Shown piece by piece: positions 9,517 to 17,873 of a stretch of DNA of 64,000 nucleotides (within the stretch, counting starts at the first letter, position 1; each line of letters opens with the position of its first letter). Location of the stretch: the NCBI GenBank assembly GCA_905194705.1, contig CAJJTI010000001.1, forward strand, positions 104,972 to 168,971, written 5' to 3'. Below the pieces are notes generated by a model. That model was not told the origin of the DNA, ran no database searches, and worked only from the letters and a program-made list of their open reading frames with translations. This DNA is from an uncultured Solobacterium sp. (GTDB taxonomy: Bacteria; Bacillota_I; Bacilli_A; Erysipelotrichales; Erysipelotrichaceae). The position numbers and the translations under genes are program-made.

Positions 9517-10122
9517 TTAGTCTATAATTTCAACAAATCTTTGTTGTTTTGTTTTAACATAAGGGTTTTCATCAACTACTAAAACCTCTACTACAGTTTG
9601 TTTCTTAGTAAACCATCTAGGTAAAAACCATTTACGAGGTTTAATAGGTTCTCGATGAGAACTTAAAGTAATAAACTTTTCATTTTCATACTCATTACTT
9701 AGAGCAATTGTACCAGGATATTGTAAGTGTAAACAGCTCTTATTCCAACGATCAATAATACATGTATCAAGAACAAAATTAGGATCTTTAAATACAGTAT
9801 CTCTAAGAATTAAAGTATCTCTTTTAGAATAATGTTCTAATTGATACTGTAAAGACTTAATTTTTTTATCTTTAATACCATTATCATTAGCTATTTTTTT
9901 CATAGCTAACATAAGTGAATCATTATAATAATCTAATTGTTCAATAGTTAATTTAAATACTCGATTACTTTCTTTTAAACCAGAATTTTCTGCAGCATAA
10001 GCCTTTTCGTTATTAACTGAATTATCTAATGCAATATTTAAATCATGAATTCTTTGTCCCATGAAAAATATTGTTAAACCTAAAACAGCTAATATCCCAA
10101 TTTTTATTAAAATTGATTTCAT
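9517..10122 (-). CDS. Single-span membrane protein with coiled coil (DUF6549-like)
   Basis: 201 residues. N-terminal transmembrane helix (ILAVLGLTIFFMG), then a long periplasmic-type coiled coil with many Asn/Leu heptads, then a basic, proline-containing end (KPRKWFLPRWF). This resembles the DUF6549 family common in Bacteroides phages and prophages; a spanin-like or envelope role is possible. Followed closely by another very small membrane protein. Confidence 0.7.
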   Translation of the reverse strand: MKSILIKIGILAVLGLTIFFMGQRIHDLNIALDNSVNNEKAYAAENSGLKESNRVFKLTIEQLDYYNDSLMLAMKKIANDNGIKDKKIKSLQYQLEHYSKRDTLILRDTVFKDPNFVLDTCIIDRWNKSCLHLQYPGTIALSNEYENEKFITLSSHREPIKPRKWFLPRWFTKKQTVVEVLVVDENPYVKTKQQRFVEIID

Positions 10123-10123
10123 T

Positions 10124-10207
10124 TTACTTTTTATCTATAAAATATTCTATAATTGCCAAACTATCCAAAGCAACTAATGTTCCTAAAATTAATACTCCAA
10201 TTACCAT
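10124..10207 (-). CDS. 27-residue membrane peptide
   Basis: ATG at 10207 to TAA at 10124. One hydrophobic helix (GVLILGTLVALDSLAII) and a charged tail FIDKK. First gene after the terminator at 10222-10256, directly before the coiled-coil membrane protein. Confidence 0.45.
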   Translation of the reverse strand: MVIGVLILGTLVALDSLAIIEYFIDKK

Positions 10208-10221
10208 AATATTCTTCGTTT

Positions 10222-10256
10222 TAAAAATAAAGGCACCTAGATTACTCTAGATGCCT
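10222..10256 (-). terminator. Rho-independent terminator
   Basis: Minus strand AGGCATCTAGA, 4-nt loop, TCTAGGTGCCT, then TTTATTTTT. It directly follows the stop of the 54-residue gene at 10255 and separates the replication/metabolism operon from the genes to its right. Confidence 0.85.
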
Positions 10257-10419
10257 ATTGTATAACAATTCGATAAGTTTTATTAATATAATGAAGATTT
10301 CAAACTGTATAAGAGCCTGCTTCTGCCCAAGGCTTTCCTTGATAATACCTTCTTTTTAATCTATCAGAATACATTACAAAATATTGCTCATACTTTATCT
10401 TATAAGGACTATGTTGCAT
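10255..10419 (-). CDS. 54-residue protein with YRI tail
   Basis: ATG at 10419; one UGA is Trp (YTVWNLHY). Ends NKTYRIVIQ, a member of the YRI-tail set. Its stop is the first base pair of the terminator stem. Tyrosine-rich and basic; function unknown. Confidence 0.55.
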
Positions 10420-10421
10420 TG

Positions 10422-10991
10422 TTATATCTTATTAACGGTATAACCATAATGTTCAAGTACTTTCTTACATAATTCTAAATATTCTTCTACTGTTAAATCA
10501 GATTTAGAATAATTAGCAATAGGAATTGTAATACCTAAATTTGACAAATCATTTGTTCCACCTTTAGAAACAGGAACTATATGATCAAAACAATAATTAT
10601 CTTTTTCTAAATCTATAGGAGTACCTGTTAAATAGCACTTTGTTTTTGTACCAAATTTATTAATAATATCTAAAGTCTTAATTTTATTTAAACTCTTCAT
10701 TCCTCTATTTTGAAAATGTTCAATATATCTCCTTAAACGTTTACGTCATGTTCTATTAGAGATTCTTCTACCTCCATGAGAGATTCTAGCACAAAAAGTA
10801 CATAGTCTAGATTTAATTCTCCCCTTAAGTGTATTACGTCATAATGAAGTAGATTTTCGTTGTTTACTATTAGTTATATCATTACAATAATATCCAACAA
10901 TACTTTTGCTACATCCAAGTATCTTAGCAATTTCATTATAACTTTTATTATCACTTCTTAAAATAAGAATTTGTTCCTTTAACTTACTCAT
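10422..10991 (-). CDS. HNH homing endonuclease with N-terminal HTH
   Basis: 189 residues. N-terminal helix-turn-helix (SYNEIAKILGCSKSIV), a basic linker with a CTFCAR pair, and a C-terminal HNH motif: CYLTGTPID, FDHIVPVSKGG and NLGI. Such nucleases cut one site and spread their own gene or a nearby intron. It lies immediately downstream of the intron-containing tRNA, 15 nt from its 3' end, so that intron is its likely partner. Two UGA-Trp codons (SLWRNTL, RTWRKRL) show it is adapted to this genome's code. Confidence 0.85.
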
Positions 10992-11005
10992 AATCAACTT
11001 ATTAG

Positions 11006-11443
11006 CACGAGCTCTCCGATTCGAACAGAGACCGTAGGGTTTGGAGCCCTACAATACGGTTTTGCTTACCACTATAGTTTTCACTACCAGTTTTACTGTT
11101 TGTGGTCTGGACTATATCAGCTTGATATACAAGTGTGGCATTTAGTCTCTACACATTTATAGAGTAAAGTAGGATACATAGAGAAGTGTACGGCTTTAAT
11201 TTTCGACCTACTAAGCACTCCGCCTATTTTACACGGCATAGACAGCCTATGTTCTCTACTGTATTTTACTCTAATTTAGCTCGGTATTATCAGCTATCCA
11301 TATTTCGGGACCTTAGACTTTCTTAGAAAGCTGATTCGCATGATTTTTATCATCTTATTTCGCTTTTACCGAATTTGCCACAATTTTCACGCCAAGCGTG
11401 CTCCAATTCGAAGACCGCTGTGCTACCATTACACTAAGCTCGC
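11006..11443 (-). tRNA. UGA-decoding tRNA (anticodon UCA), split by a group I intron
   Basis: Exon 1 is 11443-11411, exon 2 is 11064-11006. Spliced: acceptor GCGAGCT/AGCTCGT with discriminator G, D arm GTGTAATGGTAGCAC, anticodon stem GCGGT/ACCGT with loop CTTCAAA, T arm CTCTG-TTCGAAT-CGGAG. The anticodon is UCA, read as UGA, matching the in-frame UGA-Trp codons of this genome. The splice point is between positions 34 and 35. The variable region is extra long, with a 6-bp stem GTAGGG/CCCTAC closing a loop CTCCAAA identical to a tRNA-Trp anticodon loop. Its own promoter lies at 11468-11499. No CCA is encoded. Confidence 0.85.
11065..11410 (-). ncRNA. Group I intron inside the UGA-decoding tRNA
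   Basis: 346 nt. The internal guide sequence TTGGAG, 6 nt into the intron, pairs across the ligated junction CTT|CAA in one six-base match, with U.G at the 5' splice site: P1 and P10 in a single helix. A P7-like pair is visible as AGACTAAATG and GATATAGTCC, the latter a hallmark of phage group I introns (as in T4 td). The last intron base is G (11065). No ORF inside; the HNH gene just downstream may mobilise it. Confidence 0.85.
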
Positions 11444-11467
11444 ATTTTACTACCTTTAGTTATACAG

Positions 11468-11499
11468 CAAAGGTAGTAAAAAATCTGAAAATATACAAA
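11468..11499 (-). promoter_or_regulatory. Bacteroides-type promoter of the UGA-decoding tRNA
   Basis: Minus strand TTTG, exactly 20 nt, TACCTTTG, fitting the -33/-7 consensus of the Bacteroidota primary sigma factor. It ends about 25 nt before the tRNA 5' end at 11443 and starts right at the stop of the VWA protein gene, so the tRNA can be made independently of the operon. Confidence 0.8.
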
Positions 11500-13446
11500 T
11501 TAAACATCTACTCTTTTAAGTTTAGATATTAACGTATTCATAACGTATCCAGATAAGTCACTTGGAAAAGTATTCATATCTGTCATGACAACATAATGAT
11601 TAAACATATCCTGAGGTCGGAAGTGGCTTTCAATAGCAATTTGACAAACTAGAGTATCTCCATTTGATTCAATTCTATTTACTACCTTTTTAACTTCCTC
11701 TACAGCAGGTTGTCCTCTTAAACCATATGCATTAGGTACTCCATCAGAAATTACAAACATTAAAAGTGGTTTCGAAGTTTGCTTTCTAACCATTTTATAT
11801 GTCTCTTCAATAGCAACAGAGTCTTTGTTATTAGAATAACTTTCAACTTTACCTAAAGCATAACGGTTCCTATTCCAGTGATCACGATATACATTAATAG
11901 TAACTTCTCCCATATGTCGATTATCTGCAGTATGACCATAAACATAAAAGTCACATTGCTTTAAACGTAAAAATACCTCATTAAGTAATATTGCACATTT
12001 TCTTGCAGATGCGATATTAGTTCCGCTCATAGAGCCACTCTCATCAATCAATACACAAACATCTAAACCAGGAGTAGTACGTTTAAACTTATTTGAATAG
12101 ACAGTTTCTACTGCTTGATAAGCTTCAGCTAATTTATTAGTATCTAGCACACCTCTTCGCATTCCTGTTAAACGATATTCCTGTTCAACAAAGAATTTGC
12201 TAAAAGTATTAACTAAACCATTAATATGTTGTTTTACTGTATCAAAATCCGCTTTATAACGTCTTTCGTAATCTTCTTGTTTTACAATAAAAACATCATC
12301 TTTTATTTGCTTACACTCATCAGCAATTTCTTTAGAATCCCACTCATCTTTAATTTCATTACTATTTAAAGAAGTATTAGAAGTAATTAAACGTCGCATT
12401 TGTTCAGCTAATTTCTCAGCTGCCTGTTTTATTTCTTCTTGAGTATATGCTTTAATAGGTTCTTGTTTCTTTTTGCCCGCAGATCCCTCATCAGAACCAC
12501 TTTTGGGAGAACTTTGTGTTTTACTATTCTTATCTGATCCTTCATTATCTTTAGAATCTTGTTTTTGAGAAGACTGTTTAGAATTTTGAGGGTCAGAACT
12601 TCCGTCTGATCCTTCTTGGCCTTCACCTGAATCAGACTGTCCTTCACTAGAATCAGATTGATCTTGTTCTTCATCTCCTTCTTGTTGTTCTTCAGGCGGA
12701 GGAGGTGGGAACTTAAAGTAATCTAGTAATAGCTTATAAATTTTTTCTGCTTTATCATAAGCTTCTTTAGAATTATTTCCAAAGTCACAAAGAACTTTCT
12801 TAATTTTATCAAACAAAACCTGATGTCGATAAATAACCTTAGTATCTACTCTTGCAGGATATCTTACAATATATAAAATGTTTTGTAATACATCCATTAA
12901 ATCATCCTGTTTTTCAGCTTTTTTATATAACAAATCAAAATAATAATATTTTGCTTGCCCAATAAAATTAGCATACCCAGGATAATTTTGTGTAGTATTG
13001 TATTCAATTCGTTCATCTTCAATAGTATTGAACAGATTAAAAAGGAACTTATTAGGTCTATTTTTACGAATTTCTGCCATATCTGTATATAATATGTGAG
13101 AAAATTCATGAATAGTTGTACCTAAGAATACATCTAATTTAACATTATTATCGATTTTATTATCATCATATACTTTAGTAGAAACAATAACTGTTTTTCC
13201 ATCTGTACATGAAGTTTCTGCGTCTACATTTAACTGTATTCGAATACTTCTTGGGATATCCATAATATCCCTAATGTCACACGCGTGGCGATAGGAATCT
13301 CTTAAAAGTTTTCTTTTATTCAAATCAGGTGCAAAGAAAGAAGAATACGATCCACTTACTTTAGTATCCCATCCTAAACGAGTAGATCCTTTATAAGTAG
13401 ATGTATAATTCTTACCTTTACGCCCAAACCAGTCAGTAAATGACAT
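11500..13446 (-). CDS. CobT-like VWA-domain protein with HExxH
   Basis: 648 residues. N-terminal region with HEFSH (zincin-type metal site), then a long low-complexity acidic linker rich in Ser, Gln, Glu and Asp (about residues 255-335), and a C-terminal von Willebrand A domain with MIDAS motif DESGSMS and ISDG. This is the architecture of CobT-like subunits that work with a MoxR/CobS AAA+ ATPase encoded next door (2 nt away). In bacteria CobS-CobT insert cobalt into the corrin ring; in phages such pairs are thought to remodel other substrates. Complete and free of in-frame UGA. Confidence 0.85.
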   Translation of the reverse strand: MSFTDWFGRKGKNYTSTYKGSTRLGWDTKVSGSYSSFFAPDLNKRKLLRDSYRHACDIRDIMDIPRSIRIQLNVDAETSCTDGKTVIVSTKVYDDNKIDNNVKLDVFLGTTIHEFSHILYTDMAEIRKNRPNKFLFNLFNTIEDERIEYNTTQNYPGYANFIGQAKYYYFDLLYKKAEKQDDLMDVLQNILYIVRYPARVDTKVIYRHQVLFDKIKKVLCDFGNNSKEAYDKAEKIYKLLLDYFKFPPPPPEEQQEGDEEQDQSDSSEGQSDSGEGQEGSDGSSDPQNSKQSSQKQDSKDNEGSDKNSKTQSSPKSGSDEGSAGKKKQEPIKAYTQEEIKQAAEKLAEQMRRLITSNTSLNSNEIKDEWDSKEIADECKQIKDDVFIVKQEDYERRYKADFDTVKQHINGLVNTFSKFFVEQEYRLTGMRRGVLDTNKLAEAYQAVETVYSNKFKRTTPGLDVCVLIDESGSMSGTNIASARKCAILLNEVFLRLKQCDFYVYGHTADNRHMGEVTINVYRDHWNRNRYALGKVESYSNNKDSVAIEETYKMVRKQTSKPLLMFVISDGVPNAYGLRGQPAVEEVKKVVNRIESNGDTLVCQIAIESHFRPQDMFNHYVVMTDMNTFPSDLSGYVMNTLISKLKRVDV

Positions 13447-13447
13447 A

Positions 13448-14623
13448 TTATTTACTCATTAACAATTTTCGTACTAATTCTCGAGACTCTTTACTATCAC
13501 ATAGTGGAATTAATACATAATTTAATGCATCTAATGTTGACCATCCATCATGAATTAATTCTGCAATCATTAAAGTTTCTCGAGTTGATACTGTAGTTGC
13601 AGCCTCTGCATTTTCTGCCATCCTACGAAGTTTAGCAGCAATAGAAGTAATCATATCAGCATCCTGTTTCTCAATATCACATCTCTTCATGAGAACTCGA
13701 GCTTCAATGTCTGCAGGAAGATATGTAAATTCAATTGGGAAGAAACGATTCTTTAATGCTTTATCAAGAGTTGAGGTACCAGTATATTCAATACCAATAT
13801 TACAAGTTGATATAAAGCATACTTCAGGATGAATAGGAATTTCACGAATATCCTTAGAACCTGCAATTTCTACAGGCAAAGTCCTACGATGGTCAAGAGC
13901 AGGAAAAAGTATATTGAGGCAGGTAGCAGGCGCACGCGACAGCTCATCTAAAACAATAACTCCAGGTTTTTGAACATCTTGAGTAAATTTAGCATAGTCG
14001 AAGATAGACTTCCCCTCTTCGAGACGATGAACACCAAGTAAGTCTGATATAGGATCATGCATGGCACCCATATCATAAATAGTACAAGGAAGTCCTAATT
14101 GCTTACAAATTAATTCTACTACTTGTGTTTTACCAGATCCAGTAGGACCAGTTAGCATTGTATTTACACGTTTATAAATATTTCGAGTAAGTAGATAAAA
14201 AGTTTCATCCTTAATATAGAAACCATCTTTATCAATAGACATAGGAACTATATCAGGATTATTTTTAATTTGATATAAAACTTTTGACTTTAATTTAGCT
14301 TCTTCCTCTTCTATTTCTTCAGGAGTCTTATCCCTATTTTTAAGGTATTTTTGATATCCAGAATCTGCCTCAGGATTATCCGCTATTGAATATACGTCTC
14401 CAGAATAAGAATAATACTTTTGTGTTGATGCAAAATTTAGCTGTTTAGCATATAATCCAACTATACAATCAAAAGGATGTTGTACCCTATCAATTGTATA
14501 CTGAGAAATAGATACAGCTAATTCATAAACAGGAGTTTTGTCAGGAAAATACTGCTTAGGCAATATTTGCCAAGTTCTTCGAGATCTAGTTTCAGTTAAT
14601 TTACAATAAATTATCTCTGCCAT
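13448..14623 (-). CDS. MoxR/CobS-like AAA+ ATPase
   Basis: 391 residues. Walker A GPTGSGKT (about residue 155), Walker B VIVLDELSRAP, sensor ISTCN, and arginine-finger region LKNRFF. The order and the DELSRA motif are typical of MoxR/CobS ATPases, which power a VWA partner; the partner gene is immediately downstream. Stop and start are separated by one base from neighbouring genes, so all three genes at 11.5-15.7 kb are coupled. Confidence 0.9.
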   Translation of the reverse strand: MAEIIYCKLTETRSRRTWQILPKQYFPDKTPVYELAVSISQYTIDRVQHPFDCIVGLYAKQLNFASTQKYYSYSGDVYSIADNPEADSGYQKYLKNRDKTPEEIEEEEAKLKSKVLYQIKNNPDIVPMSIDKDGFYIKDETFYLLTRNIYKRVNTMLTGPTGSGKTQVVELICKQLGLPCTIYDMGAMHDPISDLLGVHRLEEGKSIFDYAKFTQDVQKPGVIVLDELSRAPATCLNILFPALDHRRTLPVEIAGSKDIREIPIHPEVCFISTCNIGIEYTGTSTLDKALKNRFFPIEFTYLPADIEARVLMKRCDIEKQDADMITSIAAKLRRMAENAEAATTVSTRETLMIAELIHDGWSTLDALNYVLIPLCDSKESRELVRKLLMSK

Positions 14624-15663
14624 TACTTATAATATGATAAATATTCAGAAGGACTAACAATACGATATTCTGTATTTTTAAAATCACTAAGTGTAAAAGA
14701 GTTTGTATAACTCATCATTGATCGAAGATAATGAACAAAATTCTCACACCATCCACTTAAAGGATACAAAATAGGTACTGTAACTTCTATTCCTTCTGCT
14801 GTTTTTAATTTTTGACTTCCAGTTTCTACTTGAGCTTTTTTAGTAGACATCCCATAATAAACTCGGTCTCGAGCAATATACTCTCCTCGTACCCAATGTT
14901 CTATTACTTTACCACAAGCTTCTTCTGCTTGAGCAAAGATTTTGCCTACCATTACATAATCTGCACCTAATGCTAACGCTTTAATAATCTTATCATAATT
15001 ATCAAATCCTCCATCAGCTACAATAAATGGCAAAGACTCATATTTATGGGAAATACGCATAGCTTCTGCATCTTTAATTGCTTTTTCTATCTCCCACTTA
15101 CGATCTACAACCTCTTTAATTAAAGAAGCCATAGCATAATGAACTCCTCCATTTGCAGAAGTAGTACATACTGATCCACCACCAATTCCAACACGTACAA
15201 AATCAATACCAGCTAAGGCATAATCTATATAAGTATCAGGATTTGCAATATTGCCTGCCATTAGTATAACATGACCTCCATATTTCTGTTTTACAGATTT
15301 ACAAAGATCAATAAGCTTACGCATATGACCATTAGCAATATCTACGCATATATAAAATATTTCTTCCTCCTTAATTTCACCTAATTCTAGACCTGCAAAT
15401 GTTTCAAATTCAGATAAACTTAAGGCCACAAAAGTTTTTGACATTAACTCATATCTAGTAGATAAATCTACTGAACGAGGAATTATAGTATTTATTTTAT
15501 TATCCATAAATACCTGATAATTGCTCTCGTTAATTACTGAACTCATAGGAGCAGTAAACAACGGGAGCATATTATTAGCATTATATGGATTACATTGTTC
15601 ACGATGTTCAATATCACTAATCCTAGCAGGTACTAAACAAATATCGTTCAATCCATATGTCAT
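14623..15663 (-). CDS. IMP dehydrogenase / GMP reductase-like protein
   Basis: 346 residues, a TIM barrel. N-terminal YGLNDICLVP, APMSS, then VDIANGH, VILMAGNI, the flavin-free catalytic loop GIGGGSVCTT with active-site Cys, and the phosphate-binding VADGGF and ADYVMVG. The GxGxxSxCxT loop defines the IMPDH/GMPR family, which interconverts purine nucleotides. There is no CBS insertion, so the length is closer to GMP reductase. GIGGGS has a Gly where the family usually has Pro. Likely adjusts guanine nucleotide pools during infection. Confidence 0.85.
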   Translation of the reverse strand: MTYGLNDICLVPARISDIEHREQCNPYNANNMLPLFTAPMSSVINESNYQVFMDNKINTIIPRSVDLSTRYELMSKTFVALSLSEFETFAGLELGEIKEEEIFYICVDIANGHMRKLIDLCKSVKQKYGGHVILMAGNIANPDTYIDYALAGIDFVRVGIGGGSVCTTSANGGVHYAMASLIKEVVDRKWEIEKAIKDAEAMRISHKYESLPFIVADGGFDNYDKIIKALALGADYVMVGKIFAQAEEACGKVIEHWVRGEYIARDRVYYGMSTKKAQVETGSQKLKTAEGIEVTVPILYPLSGWCENFVHYLRSMMSYTNSFTLSDFKNTEYRIVSPSEYLSYYK

Positions 15664-15666
15664 CTT

Positions 15667-15804
15667 TTAATCTTTTTTAGATTGTTTCTTTTCACGTTTT
15701 TCAGGGTCTTTAAACTTTTTTACCTTTTTACGATTAGGCTTAAAAGTTTCCTCTTCTTTACTAAATGTCTTACCAACTTGATAATCCCGAATAAACTTAC
15801 CCAT
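15667..15804 (-). CDS. 45-residue highly basic protein
   Basis: ATG at 15804. The C-terminal half is almost entirely Lys/Arg with a few acidic residues (RKKVKKFKDPEKREKK). May bind nucleic acid. Sits between a terminator and the IMPDH-like gene, and is the first gene of that operon. Confidence 0.5.
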   Translation of the reverse strand: MGKFIRDYQVGKTFSKEEETFKPNRKKVKKFKDPEKREKKQSKKD

Positions 15805-15810
15805 ACTTAT

Positions 15811-15840
15811 AAAAACAAAAAGAGGGAATTAATCCCTCTT
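15811..15840 (-). terminator. Rho-independent terminator
   Basis: Minus strand AAGAGGGA, TTAA, TCCCTCTT followed by TTTGTTTTT. The stem overlaps the stop codon of the gene at 15839-16618. Confidence 0.85.
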
Positions 15841-16618
15841 ATTCAATGACTAACGAACCAGGAGCAAGCCCTAATTCCTTTTCAATCTCGGTTATTGTTT
15901 TAGTAACTTTAGGTTTGCGAACTTTACGTTCCCAAGCTACTTCCATATTACTTACATCCTTTAGATTGTAATATTTACTTGTAGGCTTAAGAATACGTAC
16001 AACTCTATAAGGACGATCTTCAGTAATATTATTAATATATCCTGAAGCAGCTAAATTACTTCCTGAAAAGTGCATTACTGTACCATTACTAAGTACAATT
16101 CCATACCGAATCATACCTGCATTTTCAAACTGAACGATTCGTCCAGGTACCAACTCTTTATGGAAGTTAGACTCTTTATCTTCAGATTTTTCCTCTGCAG
16201 CGTTTTCTTCTTCCTGTTCTCGTTCTTCTTTAGCTTCCATAATACACTTAGCCAAAATCTCTTTAGGAATATGCCGACTAAAAACCTGCATTAAAGGATG
16301 TTCAAAAATAGTTTTAAGATCGATCTCCTCTTTATCTTCTTCAGACTTATCGGTTTCCTCATCTTCGTCTTCCTTAAGAAATTCAAGAGCATGTGATAAA
16401 TCATTAGTTGTATAGATTTTAGCATGATCTTCAACAAATTTATCAATTTCTTTTCGACCTTTAACATAGAAGAATGTTTTATCCTCCTTATCAATTAAAA
16501 TTGAGAATTCTCCAAATGCAATAGGAAAAATAGGTGAGTTTCCAGCTTTGTAATCTAGACTTCCAAGAGCCAGAGCCAAAATAGGCATGTTTTCGGTTTT
16601 TACTAATAAATAACGCAT
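15839..16618 (-). CDS. Unknown 259-residue protein with acidic linker
   Basis: Two folded regions joined by a Glu/Lys-rich acidic stretch (about residues 85-150). The C-terminal region (GRIVQFENAGMIRYGIVLSNG) looks like a small beta barrel, of the type that regulates binding to nucleic acid or a partner. Ends exactly in a terminator. No UGA codons. Function unknown. Confidence 0.7.
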   Translation of the reverse strand: MRYLLVKTENMPILALALGSLDYKAGNSPIFPIAFGEFSILIDKEDKTFFYVKGRKEIDKFVEDHAKIYTTNDLSHALEFLKEDEDEETDKSEEDKEEIDLKTIFEHPLMQVFSRHIPKEILAKCIMEAKEEREQEEENAAEEKSEDKESNFHKELVPGRIVQFENAGMIRYGIVLSNGTVMHFSGSNLAASGYINNITEDRPYRVVRILKPTSKYYNLKDVSNMEVAWERKVRKPKVTKTITEIEKELGLAPGSLVIE

Positions 16619-16629
16619 TATATTAAATT

Positions 16630-17487
16630 TTATTTTTCTGTAGTTTTACAAACTTCTGTAATTTCATATACAGAATTTCTTGTTTTAAAACAATTTTTGC
16701 TAACAATTTCTACAACAGGAGATGTAGAGAATCCAAGTCCTAGATATACTCTATGTCCTTTTGTAATAGGTTCAATTAGCCTACCTATTTTTTCATATCC
16801 AGTATTAATTCCATTAGGATGATGTCCTGGAACATAACTACAAGTATCATTATCTGATAACTTAGTAATTTTAACGGTTTCTCCACGTTTGTAAGTAATT
16901 TTATCATAATAAATCTCTCTTACCTTTTGGAGTATTTCGTCTCGATGATCATCCTTATCGTAGATTGAACCTTCACAATCACATTGTTTTAGTAGAATTA
17001 AAAGTTCTACATTTACTTCATTAAGATTATTAGCTAGTTTTAGTATAGCTTTTTCAGGATTTGTCTGTTCAAGAATATACATAGGCTGCATATGCCAGCG
17101 AACTAATGAAATAATTGCTGTATGTAAATGTTTATCTACTTCTAACTTAACTAATAAATCTTTTGCAATTTCTGCACTTTTAATTGCATGGTTACTTGCA
17201 TGATATAGGCCATCTTCTCCTTTCTTTGTTGTAAAAGCTTTGCCAACATCATGCAATAAAGCAGCATATACTAAAATTTCTCTAATTTCAGGTGATGCTA
17301 AATAATCAATAGTTTCATTTGAAATATGATCTAATGCACTTTGTACAACCATACAAGTATGTACAAAAGCATTACCCTCTTTGTGCCATATTTCATTTTG
17401 AGGTATTCGTTTTAGTTTTTCTATTTCAGGGATTAAATCTAATTTTTCCCAATGAAATGTGTTTTCAGTTGAATCGTATAATTTCAT
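16630..17487 (-). CDS. HD-domain phosphohydrolase
   Basis: 285 residues from ATG at 17487, chosen because an earlier ATG would overlap the neighbour. Metal-site residues: FVHTCMV (His), LLHDVGK (HD), SNHAIKS (His) and WHMQP, the pattern of metal-dependent HD hydrolases, most similar to the HD domain of tRNA nucleotidyltransferases and small HD phosphatases. C-terminal third adds beta-rich residues with no recognised family. Could act on cyclic phosphates or nucleotides. Confidence 0.8.
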   Translation of the reverse strand: MKLYDSTENTFHWEKLDLIPEIEKLKRIPQNEIWHKEGNAFVHTCMVVQSALDHISNETIDYLASPEIREILVYAALLHDVGKAFTTKKGEDGLYHASNHAIKSAEIAKDLLVKLEVDKHLHTAIISLVRWHMQPMYILEQTNPEKAILKLANNLNEVNVELLILLKQCDCEGSIYDKDDHRDEILQKVREIYYDKITYKRGETVKITKLSDNDTCSYVPGHHPNGINTGYEKIGRLIEPITKGHRVYLGLGFSTSPVVEIVSKNCFKTRNSVYEITEVCKTTEK

Positions 17488-17497
17488 ATATAATAAT

Positions 17498-17770
17498 TTA
17501 TGCACCTTCGTTTTCATCAAATTCAAGTCTGTAATAATTTTTATGAGAACATATTACAGTTCCTGTTCGTTTTTCAAGATCTACTCCAATCAAACCTATA
17601 AAATTATTACATTCTCTACACATGCCTGAACAAATATGTGGTTTAAGACCATCGCGAATAACATGTTTTATACTTTCTCTTTCAAAATTGTCTATAGAAC
17701 AAATATTACATTCTATAAAATTTTGTGAAAAATCTGTAGGAAAGTATTTCTGAACTTTATATAATATCAT
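17498..17770 (-). CDS. Small Cys-rich, likely zinc-binding protein
   Basis: 90 residues. Two cysteine groups, CNIC and CSGMCREC, spaced like a treble-clef or zinc ribbon finger, and a late CSHK. The pattern resembles the recombination-endonuclease VII type of small finger proteins, but the catalytic Asp/His pair is not clear. Lies next to a tRNA and an HNH gene. Confidence 0.55.
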   Translation of the reverse strand: MILYKVQKYFPTDFSQNFIECNICSIDNFERESIKHVIRDGLKPHICSGMCRECNNFIGLIGVDLEKRTGTVICSHKNYYRLEFDENEGA

Positions 17771-17786
17771 AGTTATATTTATTTAG

Positions 17787-17873
17787 TATAGGAGGCGGGA
17801 GTCGAACCCGCAATGAGCATTGCAGCTCGCCAGATTAGAAGTCTGGTCCATTATCCATTCTGGTCACTCCTAC
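17787..17873 (-). tRNA. tRNA-Arg(UCU) with extended variable arm
   Basis: Acceptor GTAGGAG/CTCCTAT, anticodon stem CCAGA/TCTGG with loop CTTCTAA (UCU), T arm GCGGG-TTCGACT-CCCGC. The variable region is 18 nt with a GAGC/GCTC stem, abnormal for Arg tRNAs. Discriminator A. The stop of the HNH gene upstream lies inside the D arm. Confidence 0.85.

Noticed and set aside
11014-11085. A separate tRNA-Trp(CCA) suggested by the loop CTCCAAA
   Set aside because: No 5' acceptor or D arm exists for a stand-alone tRNA here; the acceptor partner is 380 nt away at 11437-11443 and the loop belongs to the variable arm of the split tRNA.
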